Positions 18,528-27,538 are shown, numbered from the stretch's first letter. The stretch is 64,000 bases of DNA from Bacillota bacterium (GCA_023445445.1 JAEXLD010000116.1:25204-89203), one strand, 5' to 3'. The notes: a model not told the origin generated them from the sequence alone. Numbers and translations: made by a program.

Positions 18528-19493
18528 TTATTTTAATGAATTATATATTGTTTCTAAATTATATCTCATGCCTTCTATGTAACTCATATTATCTTCCTTT
18601 GTTTCAAGGCTATATACCTTAACTACCTTAGCACCTACTGATTTTGCTAAAGTATCAGCATTACTACTACTTGAAGTAGATTCATTAAATATTACCTTTA
18701 CTCCATTTTCTTTACTATAATTAACTAACGCTTCAAAGTCCTTTGGTTTAACTTCACCATCATCATCAAAAATACCAGTTATACTCTTTTGAGTTAGTCC
18801 AAAGTCTTTACATAAGTATCCAAAAGCTGCATGTCCAGTAACAAAATTCTTATTTTCTAAATCTTTAAATTTATCTTTATATTCGTTGTATAATGAAGTA
18901 AAATCACTTTTTAGCTTTTCAAAGTTTGTTTCATAGTAGTCTTTATTTTCTGGGTCTATTTCTGAAAAGACATTTTTAATATTTTCTGCCTGTATTATAG
19001 CATTATTTAAGCTTAACCAAACATGAGGATCTACTCCCCCGTGATTGTGATCATGCTCATGTTCTTCTTCACTTTCATGATCATGTTCATCTTCACCCTC
19101 ATTTTCATGATTATCTTCTTCTGAAATATTAATTTCCTTAACTCCATCACTTGATTCTAAAACTTTTACATCTTTTCCTTCTATAATTCCTAAAACAGAA
19201 TCTATCCATTCTTCCATTTGAAGACCATTATATATAAATATATCAGCGTTAATTAATTTCTCTGAATCTCTTGGCTTTGGATCAAAGCTATGTGCGTCAC
19301 TACCATCTGGAATAATAGAAAATACTTCTACTTTATCCCCTCCAATAGCTTCTGCGAAATCCTTTAAAGGATTTATTGTAACTCCAACTCTTAATCTTTC
19401 TCCATTATTATCTTCTAAATCTTTAGTACTACACCCAGAAAAAGAAACTAATACTCCTAATATAAGTCCTAAACTTATTAATTTTTTCTTCAC
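18528..19493 (-). CDS. znuA: Zinc ABC transporter substrate-binding lipoprotein (ZnuA/AdcA family)
   Basis: 321 residues with a lipoprotein signal peptide (LVSFSGC, Cys21). The cluster A-I metal ligands are present: His68 (GSDAHSFDP), His157 (DPHVWL), His221 (TGHAAFGYL) and Glu271 (IFNESTSSS). A His/Asp/Glu-rich loop at about 129-151 is typical of zinc binders. It captures Zn(II) outside the membrane for an ABC importer. No permease or ATPase gene lies nearby, so the importer must be encoded elsewhere. The start was set to the GTG at 19493 behind GAGGTGG; an ATG at 19532 lies inside the palindrome described next and is unlikely. Confidence 0.9.
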   Translation of the reverse strand: MKKKLISLGLILGVLVSFSGCSTKDLEDNNGERLRVGVTINPLKDFAEAIGGDKVEVFSIIPDGSDAHSFDPKPRDSEKLINADIFIYNGLQMEEWIDSVLGIIEGKDVKVLESSDGVKEINISEEDNHENEGEDEHDHESEEEHEHDHNHGGVDPHVWLSLNNAIIQAENIKNVFSEIDPENKDYYETNFEKLKSDFTSLYNEYKDKFKDLENKNFVTGHAAFGYLCKDFGLTQKSITGIFDDDGEVKPKDFEALVNYSKENGVKVIFNESTSSSSNADTLAKSVGAKVVKVYSLETKEDNMSYIEGMRYNLETIYNSLK

Positions 19494-19508
19494 TATTCCA
19501 CCTCGTTT

Positions 19509-19525
19509 ATGCAAATGATTTGCAT
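19509..19525 (-). promoter_or_regulatory. Putative Fur-family (Zur-like) operator before znuA
   Basis: Perfect palindrome ATGCAAATgATTTGCAT, 15 bases upstream of the GTG. The inner part TGCAAATgATTTGCA has the 7-1-7 geometry of Fur/Zur/PerR boxes. Assignment to Zur is inference from the zinc-uptake gene it precedes. Confidence 0.6.
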
Positions 19526-19584
19526 TATTCATAGGTTAATTTTATAGCCTTTAGTTAATAATGTCAATACTATTATTGTCATTA

Positions 19585-22320
19585 TTATAAATTAATATAA
19601 GTGAAATCTATATTTTTTTTAGTAAAAATCTCTTTTTCTCTTCCTTGACAAGTAAATATAAGGGTTTGACTAAAATTAGAGTTTGTTAATAAATCTAAGG
19701 CTCTTTCTGTTCTAATATCATCATATTGAACAAAAGTATCATCTAATATTACAGGGAAATCCATCCCCCTATATATCATATTTATAAAAGCTAATCTTAA
19801 TGACAAATATAATTGATCATTAGCTCCATTGCTTAATATTGCTCCAGGTAGAATATCTCTTCCCTTTCTTACCTTCATATCATAAGAATCAGATACCATA
19901 ACATCTTCATAAGCTTTATTTGTTAGAGTTTTAAAATAATCAATTACATTTGAATTAAGTATATTACCAAAGTTTCCTCTTACTTCTCTAATTGATTCAT
20001 TCATAACTTCTATTGCTATTTCTATTGATTTAAGTAGTTTTTCTTTTTTATCTATCTTCTCTATTACTTCTTGAATTTCTTCTTCAATTACAGGTATTGC
20101 TCTTTTACCTAGGAATCTATTATTTAAATGATTTTCAACATCTTTAATTTCCTTTTCAACTTCAATTAATTCATGAGATTTTAAAGAAACTTGATTATCT
20201 ATTTCTTCTTCTGATGAATAACTATAGTTGATATTTTCATTAATAATGTCTTTTAAATCTTCCTTTATAGCTTCTATATCTTTGTCCTTAGTTAATGCCT
20301 TGTATGCCCCTTCTATGTTTTCTAAAGTTTTTAAAATTTCATCTCTTTGTTTAATTTTTTCTTTAATTTCTAATAATTTTTCTTCAAACTCATATAAATC
20401 TATATTTTCTAAACCTATATATTCTAATTTTTCTCTTATCCTTTTTTCTCTAATAGATAATTCTCTATTTAATTTTTCAATGGATTTTTCTTCTTTATCT
20501 ATATCTATTTTTATAGATAATACTTCTTTACTTATTTCTTCATATTGAGAAATCATCCCTATTACTTTATTAATATCATCAGTATTAGCTAGATTTAAAA
20601 TATTATTTATGAAGTTTTCATTGCTTTCATAATTTTCTTTAACTACATCAATATTTAAAAACTTAACTTGGGATTCTTTTTCTGATATTTTAATATTTTG
20701 TTTTTCTTTATAGCTATTATAGTCATCAAATAGCTTTAGTTTTTTCATAAAATCCTCGTAGGATGATGCCTCAACTAACTTAGTATGTTTAAATATTTCT
20801 TTTTCTATATTCCTTATATCCTCTTCTAATTCTTTAATATTTAAGGATGATTTACCTTCACTTCCCATTTCTATTTTTAAAGTTATGGTTCTATATAATA
20901 AAAGAACTAAAACTCCAGCAGTAAATCCTACTAACAGCATATTTTTCCTATAGAATATTATTAAAACTATTAAAAAGACAATACTAACAATAGATGCTAA
21001 TGAAAAAATTTTAAAACTATTTTTTAATTTTTCTATTTCTAAATTTGATTTATTAGTGTAACTTTCAGCTTTAAACTTAAGTTCCTTTAATTTATCTTCA
21101 TACTTTTCTAATAAGGTTCCTATTTTTTCCCTAACACCTTTAAAATTTATTGCACTTCCTATATATCTTTCCTTTTTAGATATATCTTCTTTTATTAAAT
21201 TTATTTCTTTATTTAATTCCTCATATTTTTTAATCTTTTCTGTTAAATTATCCTTTTCCATAACTGCCTTCATAAAAGCATTTTTATCTTCACTAGATAA
21301 TTCTTCAATAAATAGAAGATTCTCATACCCTTCTCTTTTAGCAGAATAAATTTCTTTACTTTTACTTAAACTTTTTTCTTCTTCGCTCTTCATATCTAAA
21401 AGGCTAAAGTAAAGGGAATTTTCATCCTTTATATCATTAAGTAAAACTTCATCTATAATTCCATTTCTAGAAGAAATACTTTCTTCTATATATCTTTCTT
21501 TTTTCTTTAGTTCTTCTCTTTTCTTTAAATATTCAGTAATTTCCTCATATTCTTTTTGTAATTTTGATTTTTTTAAATATTTTTTATAGATATCTAGATT
21601 TTTAATTTCTGTTCTTAAAGCATCTCTTTTTTCTCTTAAGAATATTAAGTTATTTTCCATATCTATATTTTCTTCCGATAACTTATATCCTTGGTATTTT
21701 TCTTGATTCAATTCATTAAGCCTATTTCTTAATATATCTAATTCTCCAGTTTTTCTTACAGTAGATATAGACTTTTTAATAGCCTCAAGTTTTTCTATAG
21801 ATTTTTGAGCTGATATATTAGTATCCTCACTATCAAGTAAATTAGCTGCTTTATCTATTATTTCTTCTTCTTTATCCTTAGAAATTGCAACACCTAATTG
21901 ATTTATAAATAGTGTCTTAAAGAAGGTAGATGAGTTTACATTAAAAAAATATCTTCCTGGTTCATCCTTTGGAATTTCTGTAACAACTTCTCCACTTTCT
22001 GCGTCCAGTATTTCTGATATATCTTCTTTTTTTGTAGCACCAAAACTTCTTTTAATTATATATTTTCTATTATTATGAGTTACATATAACTCTCCTCTTA
22101 TTTTTTCTCCATCTATTGGCGCAAATCTTACTCTATCATTATTCTTCAAATCCTTAGTCCTTTTAGAGTTCATTCCATAAAGCCAAACTCTAATAAAGTT
22201 TTGAATAGTACTTTTCCCCTTTTCGTTTTCTCCATAAATTAAATTAATTTTTTCTTCAAAGTTAATTTCCTTATCCTTTAATCCTGCAAAAGAAATTATA
22301 TTAATTTTATTTATAATCAT
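19585..22320 (-). CDS. yhaN: YhaN-like SMC/Rad50-type ATPase with central membrane hairpin
   Basis: 911 residues. The N-terminal ATPase lobe has LIYGENEKGKST (Walker A, residues 28-38). Long coiled coils (about 150-430 and 490-780) meet at two transmembrane helices near 438-456 and 461-477. The C-terminal lobe has LSNGANDQLYLSLRLAF (signature) and FPVILDDTFVQYDD (Walker B). There is no CxxC zinc hook anywhere. This agrees with Bacillus YhaN rather than SbcC. The first 14 bases overlap the 3' end of the metallophosphoesterase gene, so the two are co-translated. They likely form a membrane-attached DNA-end-processing complex (inference). Confidence 0.88.
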   Translation of the reverse strand: MIINKINIISFAGLKDKEINFEEKINLIYGENEKGKSTIQNFIRVWLYGMNSKRTKDLKNNDRVRFAPIDGEKIRGELYVTHNNRKYIIKRSFGATKKEDISEILDAESGEVVTEIPKDEPGRYFFNVNSSTFFKTLFINQLGVAISKDKEEEIIDKAANLLDSEDTNISAQKSIEKLEAIKKSISTVRKTGELDILRNRLNELNQEKYQGYKLSEENIDMENNLIFLREKRDALRTEIKNLDIYKKYLKKSKLQKEYEEITEYLKKREELKKKERYIEESISSRNGIIDEVLLNDIKDENSLYFSLLDMKSEEEKSLSKSKEIYSAKREGYENLLFIEELSSEDKNAFMKAVMEKDNLTEKIKKYEELNKEINLIKEDISKKERYIGSAINFKGVREKIGTLLEKYEDKLKELKFKAESYTNKSNLEIEKLKNSFKIFSLASIVSIVFLIVLIIFYRKNMLLVGFTAGVLVLLLYRTITLKIEMGSEGKSSLNIKELEEDIRNIEKEIFKHTKLVEASSYEDFMKKLKLFDDYNSYKEKQNIKISEKESQVKFLNIDVVKENYESNENFINNILNLANTDDINKVIGMISQYEEISKEVLSIKIDIDKEEKSIEKLNRELSIREKRIREKLEYIGLENIDLYEFEEKLLEIKEKIKQRDEILKTLENIEGAYKALTKDKDIEAIKEDLKDIINENINYSYSSEEEIDNQVSLKSHELIEVEKEIKDVENHLNNRFLGKRAIPVIEEEIQEVIEKIDKKEKLLKSIEIAIEVMNESIREVRGNFGNILNSNVIDYFKTLTNKAYEDVMVSDSYDMKVRKGRDILPGAILSNGANDQLYLSLRLAFINMIYRGMDFPVILDDTFVQYDDIRTERALDLLTNSNFSQTLIFTCQGREKEIFTKKNIDFTYINL

Positions 22321-23437
22321 TTAAATTCACTTCCTCATGGGATAGAGACTGTATTCCTAGCTTTAATGCCATTTTTAAAATCTCCTTATCACAATCTTCC
22401 TCTTTCATTTTCTCTAATAGTTTTTTTGCATAAACCCCTTTGATAGAATAGTCCTCTGATATTTTATCAAAGTCTAGCTTAACTTCTGTTTTATCAATAA
22501 CCTTTACAAAATAAAAATCTTTCTTTATTTTTTCTAGTATTACAGTTTCATTAAGATTAATATAAGATTCTATTTCTCCTTTAAGTATTATCTTATATAA
22601 ATTATTTTTTCTTTCTTCTTCATTAATATCTGATAGGATTTTAAGTCTTACTTCATCATAACTTACAGAATTACTTATATCTATTTCTTCAACATAATAA
22701 TTTCTTTTTGATGTTCTAACAAAGTTTAAATCTACTGCTCCCTTTGTTACTTCACCTAGTATGATTCCCTTATCTCCAACTTCATCAAAGCCTCTTCCTT
22801 GTGGACATCCTGCATAAGCATAAAAGGTATTATTTTCTCTTAATATTCCACTAAAATTATGTCTATGACCAATAGCTATATAATCTAATCTACTGTTTTC
22901 AATATCTTTTATAGTCATTGGATTATACTCATTTCCATCATCAGTATTAGAAATATCTCCATGTATAGTCATTATGTTAATATAATTCTCTTTAATATTA
23001 ACACTCTTAAGCATACTTTTTCTTACATGGTATTCATTAAAGGCGGCTCCCCAAACTACAGTATTTAAATCTTCTAAAACTACATTTTCCATGACGCCTT
23101 TAAATATATGAACATTTTCTGGCCAGTTTATCATCTTATAAAAGGACTTTTCATTATAAGGATCATGATTTCCAGGTGATATAAATACTCTTATGTTACT
23201 TATTCTTTCAAGTTGATTTTTAATAAATATCAGTGTTTTCTTATTTATAGTTAAGTTATCAAAAATATCCCCAGTTAATAATAATATATCAACAGAATTT
23301 TCCATAGATATGTCTATTATCTTACTGAAAACTTCTAATAGTTCTTCTTTACTAATGATAGATATGTTTTTATCTAAGTCCTTAAAAGGGGTATCAAAAT
23401 GTAAATCTCCTGCTTGTAATATTTTAATTTTTCTCAT
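22307..23437 (-). CDS. yhaO: YhaO-like DNA-repair metallophosphoesterase (SbcD/Mre11-type)
   Basis: 376 residues. The phosphodiesterase motifs are in order: AGDLHFDTPF (D-x-H), LLTGDIFDN (GD-xx-D), SPGNHDP (GNHD), MTIHGDIS and IAIGHRHNF (GH-x-H). The family gives a two-metal (often Mn) nuclease. The C-terminal ~120 residues form the cap and ATPase-docking region. Overlap with the following YhaN-like gene supports a nuclease-ATPase complex. It starts behind AAAGGTGATAAT. Unlike canonical sbcDC, the partner carries a membrane hairpin. Confidence 0.88.
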   Translation of the reverse strand: MRKIKILQAGDLHFDTPFKDLDKNISIISKEELLEVFSKIIDISMENSVDILLLTGDIFDNLTINKKTLIFIKNQLERISNIRVFISPGNHDPYNEKSFYKMINWPENVHIFKGVMENVVLEDLNTVVWGAAFNEYHVRKSMLKSVNIKENYINIMTIHGDISNTDDGNEYNPMTIKDIENSRLDYIAIGHRHNFSGILRENNTFYAYAGCPQGRGFDEVGDKGIILGEVTKGAVDLNFVRTSKRNYYVEEIDISNSVSYDEVRLKILSDINEEERKNNLYKIILKGEIESYINLNETVILEKIKKDFYFVKVIDKTEVKLDFDKISEDYSIKGVYAKKLLEKMKEEDCDKEILKMALKLGIQSLSHEEVNLNDYK

Positions 23438-23499
23438 ATTATCACCTTTAATCTTTACGAACTTTTGTTCTATTTTATCATTTTTAATTTACTTATACA

Positions 23500-23570
23500 A
23501 GAGAGATAAATATCATATTCATTGCTCCGTCGCAAGCTCCAAGTCGCCTTCATATGATATTTATCTCTCT
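23500..23570. repeat. 71-bp perfect inverted repeat, intact copy
   Basis: 19-bp arms AGAGAGATAAATATCATAT (23500-23518) and its exact complement (23552-23570) flank a 33-base centre containing TTGCTCCGTCGCAAGCTCC. The centre plus half the left arm recurs at 16468-16504. No ORF and no transposase. It sits in the 310-base gap between yhaO and the next gene. As a transcript it would make a long hairpin, but neither side has a good T-run. Confidence 0.8.
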
Positions 23571-23747
23571 CTATTCTAAAGGTAATAATTCCTCTTTTCA
23601 TTGAGAATTATTAAATTGCTTCTTATTATTTTTGCTACTATTGATGTAATATTGGTATTCTTATGGAATTATATTCCAAACGCCTGTATAATAGAAATAT
23701 GTATTATTGGATAATTGCATTAAATTAAAAATGAATGGAGTGTTAAT
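23571..23747 (+). promoter_or_regulatory. Promoter region of the 23748 gene
   Basis: Holds a TATAAT at 23687-23692 with no good -35 element. A short palindrome GGAATtatATTCC lies at 23665-23677 just upstream of it, where a repressor could bind. Nothing else is recognisable in this AT-rich stretch. Confidence 0.35.
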
Positions 23748-24065
23748 ATGTTAATGGAAGAAGGAACTAAAAGCTTACTTATATTAGGATTTATTCTTGT
23801 ATTATTGATTGTAGCCTCATGTATTGTTTTATTGTGGAAGAAAAGTCGAAATAATTCTTTATTGTGGTTTATACCACAATTAGGAATGCTATCTATATGT
23901 TTATTTTTATTTATTAGACTTATAAATACTCAAGGAACTATACCTGCTCCTATGCTTTCAGAGGAAAATAGTTTGACTATTGGTCTTATGGCTATTGTTT
24001 GGTCTTTAAGTATGGTCTTTATGACTATTGGAATTATAACATCATTAAAAAAAAGAATGGAATAA
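23748..24065 (+). CDS. Small three-helix membrane protein, unknown function
   Basis: 105 residues with hydrophobic helices at about 9-29, 38-56 and 78-100, and a short basic tail (KKRME). I do not recognise a family. ATGGAGTG precedes the ATG. It is followed 23 bases later by a lipoprotein gene on the same strand, and the two likely share a transcript ending at the hairpin at 24690. Confidence 0.65.
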   Translation: MLMEEGTKSLLILGFILVLLIVASCIVLLWKKSRNNSLLWFIPQLGMLSICLFLFIRLINTQGTIPAPMLSEENSLTIGLMAIVWSLSMVFMTIGIITSLKKRME

Positions 24066-24088
24066 AAATAAATTGTTAGGGGTAAAAT

Positions 24089-24664
24089 ATGAAAAAAGTA
24101 TTAATACTAATTATAATTTTAAGTTCCTTAATTATTAGTGGATGTACTCAAGGTAAAGACTTTACAATTAATTATAAAGAATTTACCCATGAACAAAATG
24201 AAGTGTTATCACTAACTGGTAATAGAGCTTTTAAATATGATTTAATAAACTTACCTGAAGATAAAAGCTATGAACTAAGGGTAGTATATGAAATTTATAA
24301 AAATAAAGAAAAAGTAAAAGAAGAAATGATATTTGCTATGGCATATGGCCCGACAGAGGATAAGATAGAAGATACTAATTTATCAATAAATATACAAGGA
24401 AATAAAATTAGCCTAATGTCTGGAGGCGGATATACTAGTTTCGAAATTGAAGAAGATATATCTAAATTTACAAACTATTATTTTACTGGAACTAGAAAAA
24501 TAGATATAGGCGATGAAGTATATTTATTTCATGCTAATGATGGTGGCATGGGTTTAACCATGAACAGACTAGCCTTCTTATCAAAAGAAGAGCTAGATAG
24601 ATTACTTGAGATAAATAAAGTTAATATTTTTATAAAATTAGTATGTGAAGAAACTAAAAGCTAA
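24089..24664 (+). CDS. Predicted lipoprotein, unknown function
   Basis: 191 residues. The signal peptide MKKVLILIIILSSLIISGC carries a lipobox with Cys19, so it should be lipid-anchored outside the membrane. The mature part alternates beta-like segments (YELRVVYEIYKNKEKVKEE, NKISLMSGGGYTSFEIEE). I recognise no domain. It is co-directional with the small membrane protein just upstream and may act with it. AGGGGT precedes the ATG. Confidence 0.7.
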   Translation: MKKVLILIIILSSLIISGCTQGKDFTINYKEFTHEQNEVLSLTGNRAFKYDLINLPEDKSYELRVVYEIYKNKEKVKEEMIFAMAYGPTEDKIEDTNLSINIQGNKISLMSGGGYTSFEIEEDISKFTNYYFTGTRKIDIGDEVYLFHANDGGMGLTMNRLAFLSKEELDRLLEINKVNIFIKLVCEETKS

Positions 24665-24689
24665 GTTTAAATTTAAAACATTGCAAATT

Positions 24690-24709
24690 GGAGCTGTGGC
24701 AACAGCTCC
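24690..24709. terminator. Hairpin between convergent genes
   Basis: GGAGCTGT/ACAGCTCC stem with a GGCA loop, between a plus-strand lipoprotein gene and a minus-strand one. It could end transcripts from both sides. The stem is shared with 28055, 37432 and, in variant form, 7761. Confidence 0.55.
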
Positions 24710-24761
24710 ATACTTTTCATTATTAATATTAATTTAAAGCAGAACCATTTAATTTTATAAA

Positions 24762-25571
24762 TTAATTGGTAATTTTAATTTCTCCTAATCCAACGCTAAC
24801 ATCAAAGGTATATTTTCCTTCATTTGATGTCTTTGCAGTTATTTTTGCCTCTCCAAGTCCAGCTTTTGAAGTAATATTTATTGGAGCATTAACTGGAACC
24901 TTAATAGTTGTACTACCCATGCCACCATCAAATCTTAAATCTCCATTTATATCTCCTAATGAGACATTAGTTTGACCAATTCCACCTTCTATATTGATTT
25001 CACCTGTCTTTTTACTTGTCTCTAAAGTTGTCTCTCCAACTCCACTTTTTAAGTCTATTTTATCAAAAGATATTTCATTTAAAGTTAGTTCACCCACTCC
25101 ACTACTTATCTTAACATTACTTAATTCTAAATCATTAATTTCGCATTCACCTACACCAAAGGAAAATTCAAAATCTCCATTAAAATTTCTAGGAATGTCT
25201 ATTACTAAATTACTTGAGGCGTCTGCCATTAGATTCTTATTATTTTTTGATTCTTCTATAATAATTAATCTATTAGATTTTGTTTCTGTTCTAACACCTC
25301 TTGAGTATTTGCTTAACTTACCTGAAATATTAACATTTTCTCCATCATAATAATTAATTTTTAAATTACTTACATCTATTTTTATATCTAATTTATTAAT
25401 ATCAGTAATAGCTTCAGATATGCTAATACTTTCCCCACTGTTACTAGAATCATCCATTGTAACTTCGTCGTTATAATTATTATTTCTACTTTCTATTCCG
25501 AATTTTATTCCACAGCCAGACAGCAAAATAGTTAAGGCTATAGCTACTGTTATAGTAATATACTTTTTCAT
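24762..25571 (-). CDS. DUF4097-like adhesin-fold lipoprotein
   Basis: 269 residues. A lipobox (LLSGC, Cys20) is followed by a Ser/Asn-rich linker. From about residue 60 come repeating short beta strands with a glycine-turn pattern (FSFGVGECEIND, ISSGVGELTLNE, LKSGVGETTLET, IEGGIGQTNVSL, FDGGMGSTTIKV). That regular ladder is typical of DUF4097/toast_rack beta-helix proteins. It is the last gene of a four-gene operon after GntR, ABC ATPase and permease. It may be a surface accessory to that transporter or an envelope-stress sensor (inference). Confidence 0.75.
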   Translation of the reverse strand: MKKYITITVAIALTILLSGCGIKFGIESRNNNYNDEVTMDDSSNSGESISISEAITDINKLDIKIDVSNLKINYYDGENVNISGKLSKYSRGVRTETKSNRLIIIEESKNNKNLMADASSNLVIDIPRNFNGDFEFSFGVGECEINDLELSNVKISSGVGELTLNEISFDKIDLKSGVGETTLETSKKTGEINIEGGIGQTNVSLGDINGDLRFDGGMGSTTIKVPVNAPINITSKAGLGEAKITAKTSNEGKYTFDVSVGLGEIKITN

Positions 25572-25582
25572 TTTTTCCCCTC

Positions 25583-26281
25583 CTAAATTATATCTAGCTT
25601 TTTATCTAAATGATATATTGCTAGATAAACAATGAAAATAATCCATGCAAAGCTCAATAATGAATATAATAAATCAATTTCAATACGGCTTCCTATTCTT
25701 AAATAAATATAAGGAAAAAGATTTGTGACTATTTTAATAATCCATTCAATAATTCCTTGGATTATACCTCCACCTATTATTACAGTGATAATAGATAAAG
25801 CTGTATTTTTTATATAAGATGAACAAATTACCATAAAAGAAATTATCATAATATATGCAATTACAGTTCCATACATTACTGCAGTGGAAGATAAATTAAT
25901 TAACCCCATTAAATTATTTCCTAAAGCTAATGCTGCTAAATTTGTAATAAGAACTACTATCCCTTGAATTATAATAAACTCAATAATCTTAGCTAGCATA
26001 AATTCATGGGATTTTATAGGAAATGTGAAAAGTAACTTTCCTTTTTCCTTAGATATTTGTGTTTGAAATCTAACTATTTGCCATACAAAATTTATTGATA
26101 AAAAAGTTACCACAAATCCTACATTCAATAAGGAAACTATTTCACTAAGAAATGGTACTCTAGTGAACATACCTATAAAATTAAAACATAAAATAATTAA
26201 TCCAATTATATAAAATATTTTACTTTTACTCATATGATACTTTCCAAAGTTATACTTTAATAAATTAATAATATTTTTCAA
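25583..26281 (-). CDS. ABC transporter permease of GntR-linked operon
   Basis: About 232 residues with six hydrophobic helices, near 20-38, 45-65, 95-120, 130-155, 160-190 and 205-225. It has the loose ABC-2 type look of permeases paired with YtrB-like ATPases. The start is uncertain: GGAGG abuts a GTG at 26290, while a TTG at 26281 is 10 bases away and was preferred. The ATPase gene ends 20 bases upstream. Substrate unknown. Confidence 0.75.
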   Translation of the reverse strand: MKNIINLLKYNFGKYHMSKSKIFYIIGLIILCFNFIGMFTRVPFLSEIVSLLNVGFVVTFLSINFVWQIVRFQTQISKEKGKLLFTFPIKSHEFMLAKIIEFIIIQGIVVLITNLAALALGNNLMGLINLSSTAVMYGTVIAYIMIISFMVICSSYIKNTALSIITVIIGGGIIQGIIEWIIKIVTNLFPYIYLRIGSRIEIDLLYSLLSFAWIIFIVYLAIYHLDKKLDII

Positions 26282-26301
26282 ATTATCCACTCCTCCCCAT
26301 C

Positions 26302-27000
26302 CTACTCTGCAAAAGTCTTTCTATATATTTCATCAATGGATCCCTTATACTTCTCTCTAAGTTCTTCTGCATCTCCCTGTTCTACTATCTTCCCATCACC
26401 TAAAAATATAACTTCATCAAATATTCTTTCTAGTTCACCTATATAATGAGTAGTTATTATCATAGAACTATCTTCTGATAAGTTTTCTAGAATTGCGTCA
26501 AGTATTTTTTCTCTAGCTACAGGATCTACTCCTGAAATAGGTTCATCTAGCATATACAATTTAGCTTTTCTACTTAAAGCTAAAGATAAATTAAATTTTT
26601 CCATCATCCCTTTTGATAAATCTCTAATTCTAGCTAAGTTATCTAAATTCATAAAGTCTAGATAATAATCCATTTTTTCTTTATCAAAGTCACTAAAAAA
26701 ATCTTCATATAAACTTATAGCATCTTTTATTCTCATAGATTTATTAAAAATATTTACGTCTTGAAGAAAAGATATATCATTTTTAGTTAAAGAACTTTGC
26801 AGGTTTCCATCTACTTTAATTTCACCATTATCAGCTTTTAAAAATCCTTGAATAACATTTAATAATGTAGTTTTTCCTTGCCCATTGGGTCCCATTATTC
26901 CTAGTACTTTTCCTTTTTCTAAATTAAAACTTATTCCTTTTAATATTTCTTTACCCTTTATTCTTTTGTATATATTATTTACCTCTAATAAATTACTCAT
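26302..27000 (-). CDS. ABC transporter ATP-binding protein (YtrB-like)
   Basis: 232 residues: Walker A GPNGQGKTT, Q-loop region FLQDVNIFNK, a signature reduced to LSKGMMEKFNLSLALS, Walker B LYMLDEPISGVDP, and H-loop TTHYIGELE. The SKGM form of the signature is common in ABC-2/YtrB ATPases. It starts one base after the GntR stop, so the two are translationally coupled. Together with the permease it forms an efflux-type or envelope-active transporter controlled by the GntR protein. Confidence 0.88.
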   Translation of the reverse strand: MSNLLEVNNIYKRIKGKEILKGISFNLEKGKVLGIMGPNGQGKTTLLNVIQGFLKADNGEIKVDGNLQSSLTKNDISFLQDVNIFNKSMRIKDAISLYEDFFSDFDKEKMDYYLDFMNLDNLARIRDLSKGMMEKFNLSLALSRKAKLYMLDEPISGVDPVAREKILDAILENLSEDSSMIITTHYIGELERIFDEVIFLGDGKIVEQGDAEELREKYKGSIDEIYRKTFAE

Positions 27001-27001
27001 T

Positions 27002-27367
27002 TTACTCCTCCTTATATCTCTCTGATATAATTGCTAAGATATTTTCTTTAGTAAAACCTAATGATTTTGAATCCTCTATAAATTTATCTATAGTTTCATT
27101 AAATAATTCTTCTCTCAAAGAATTAATTTTTTCTTCATCCTCTGTTACAAATTTCCCAATTCCTCTTTGGGTGTAAATTAGTCCTTGGTTCTCTAGTTCA
27201 TTGTAAACTTTTTGTATTGTGTTAGGATTAACTTTTGCTTCACTTGCATATTCTCTAACAGACAAAACTCTTTCTCCTCCTTTCAATTCCCCAGAAACTA
27301 TTTTCTTTTTCATATAAGCAATTATTTGAAGATATATAGGCTCTTTTGTATTTAATTCAAGCACCAT
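27002..27367 (-). CDS. GntR-family regulator, YtrA subfamily
   Basis: 121 residues. The winged helix (about 10-78) shows EPIYLQIIAYMKKKIVSGEL, SVREYASEAKVNPNTIQKVY and GLIYTQRGIGKFV. A short helical tail (about 45 residues) replaces a ligand-binding domain, which defines the YtrA subfamily. Such regulators repress their own ABC operon and are released by cell-wall-active compounds in Bacillus. A perfect palindrome lies 23 bases upstream of its start. AGGAG at proper spacing precedes the ATG. Confidence 0.9.
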   Translation of the reverse strand: MVLELNTKEPIYLQIIAYMKKKIVSGELKGGERVLSVREYASEAKVNPNTIQKVYNELENQGLIYTQRGIGKFVTEDEEKINSLREELFNETIDKFIEDSKSLGFTKENILAIISERYKEE

Positions 27368-27389
27368 AAAATTATCTCCTTTCTATTCA

Positions 27390-27423
27390 GTACTAGTGTA
27401 TTAATTAAATAGTACACTAGTAC
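27390..27423 (-). promoter_or_regulatory. Palindromic operator of the GntR-ABC operon
   Basis: 11-bp arms GTACTAGTGTA and TACACTAGTAC separated by 12 bases, directly upstream of the GntR gene. The wide spacing and the TAGT/ACTA core resemble YtrA-type operators. Autoregulation is inferred from position. Confidence 0.7.
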
Positions 27424-27538
27424 ATATATATTCGCATTGTCCATTATTTGCCTTGAACCCTTATTTACTTAATTTATTTTGATTTTACTCTATATCCCTC
27501 TAATTATCTTAATTTTTAAAATATTTTAAAAAAAAGAA

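Noticed and set aside
20228..20548. 106-codon plus-strand frame opposite the YhaN-like coiled coil
   Set aside because: Low-complexity Ser/Ile/Leu composition typical of the antisense of Glu/Lys-rich coding sequence, with no ribosome site.
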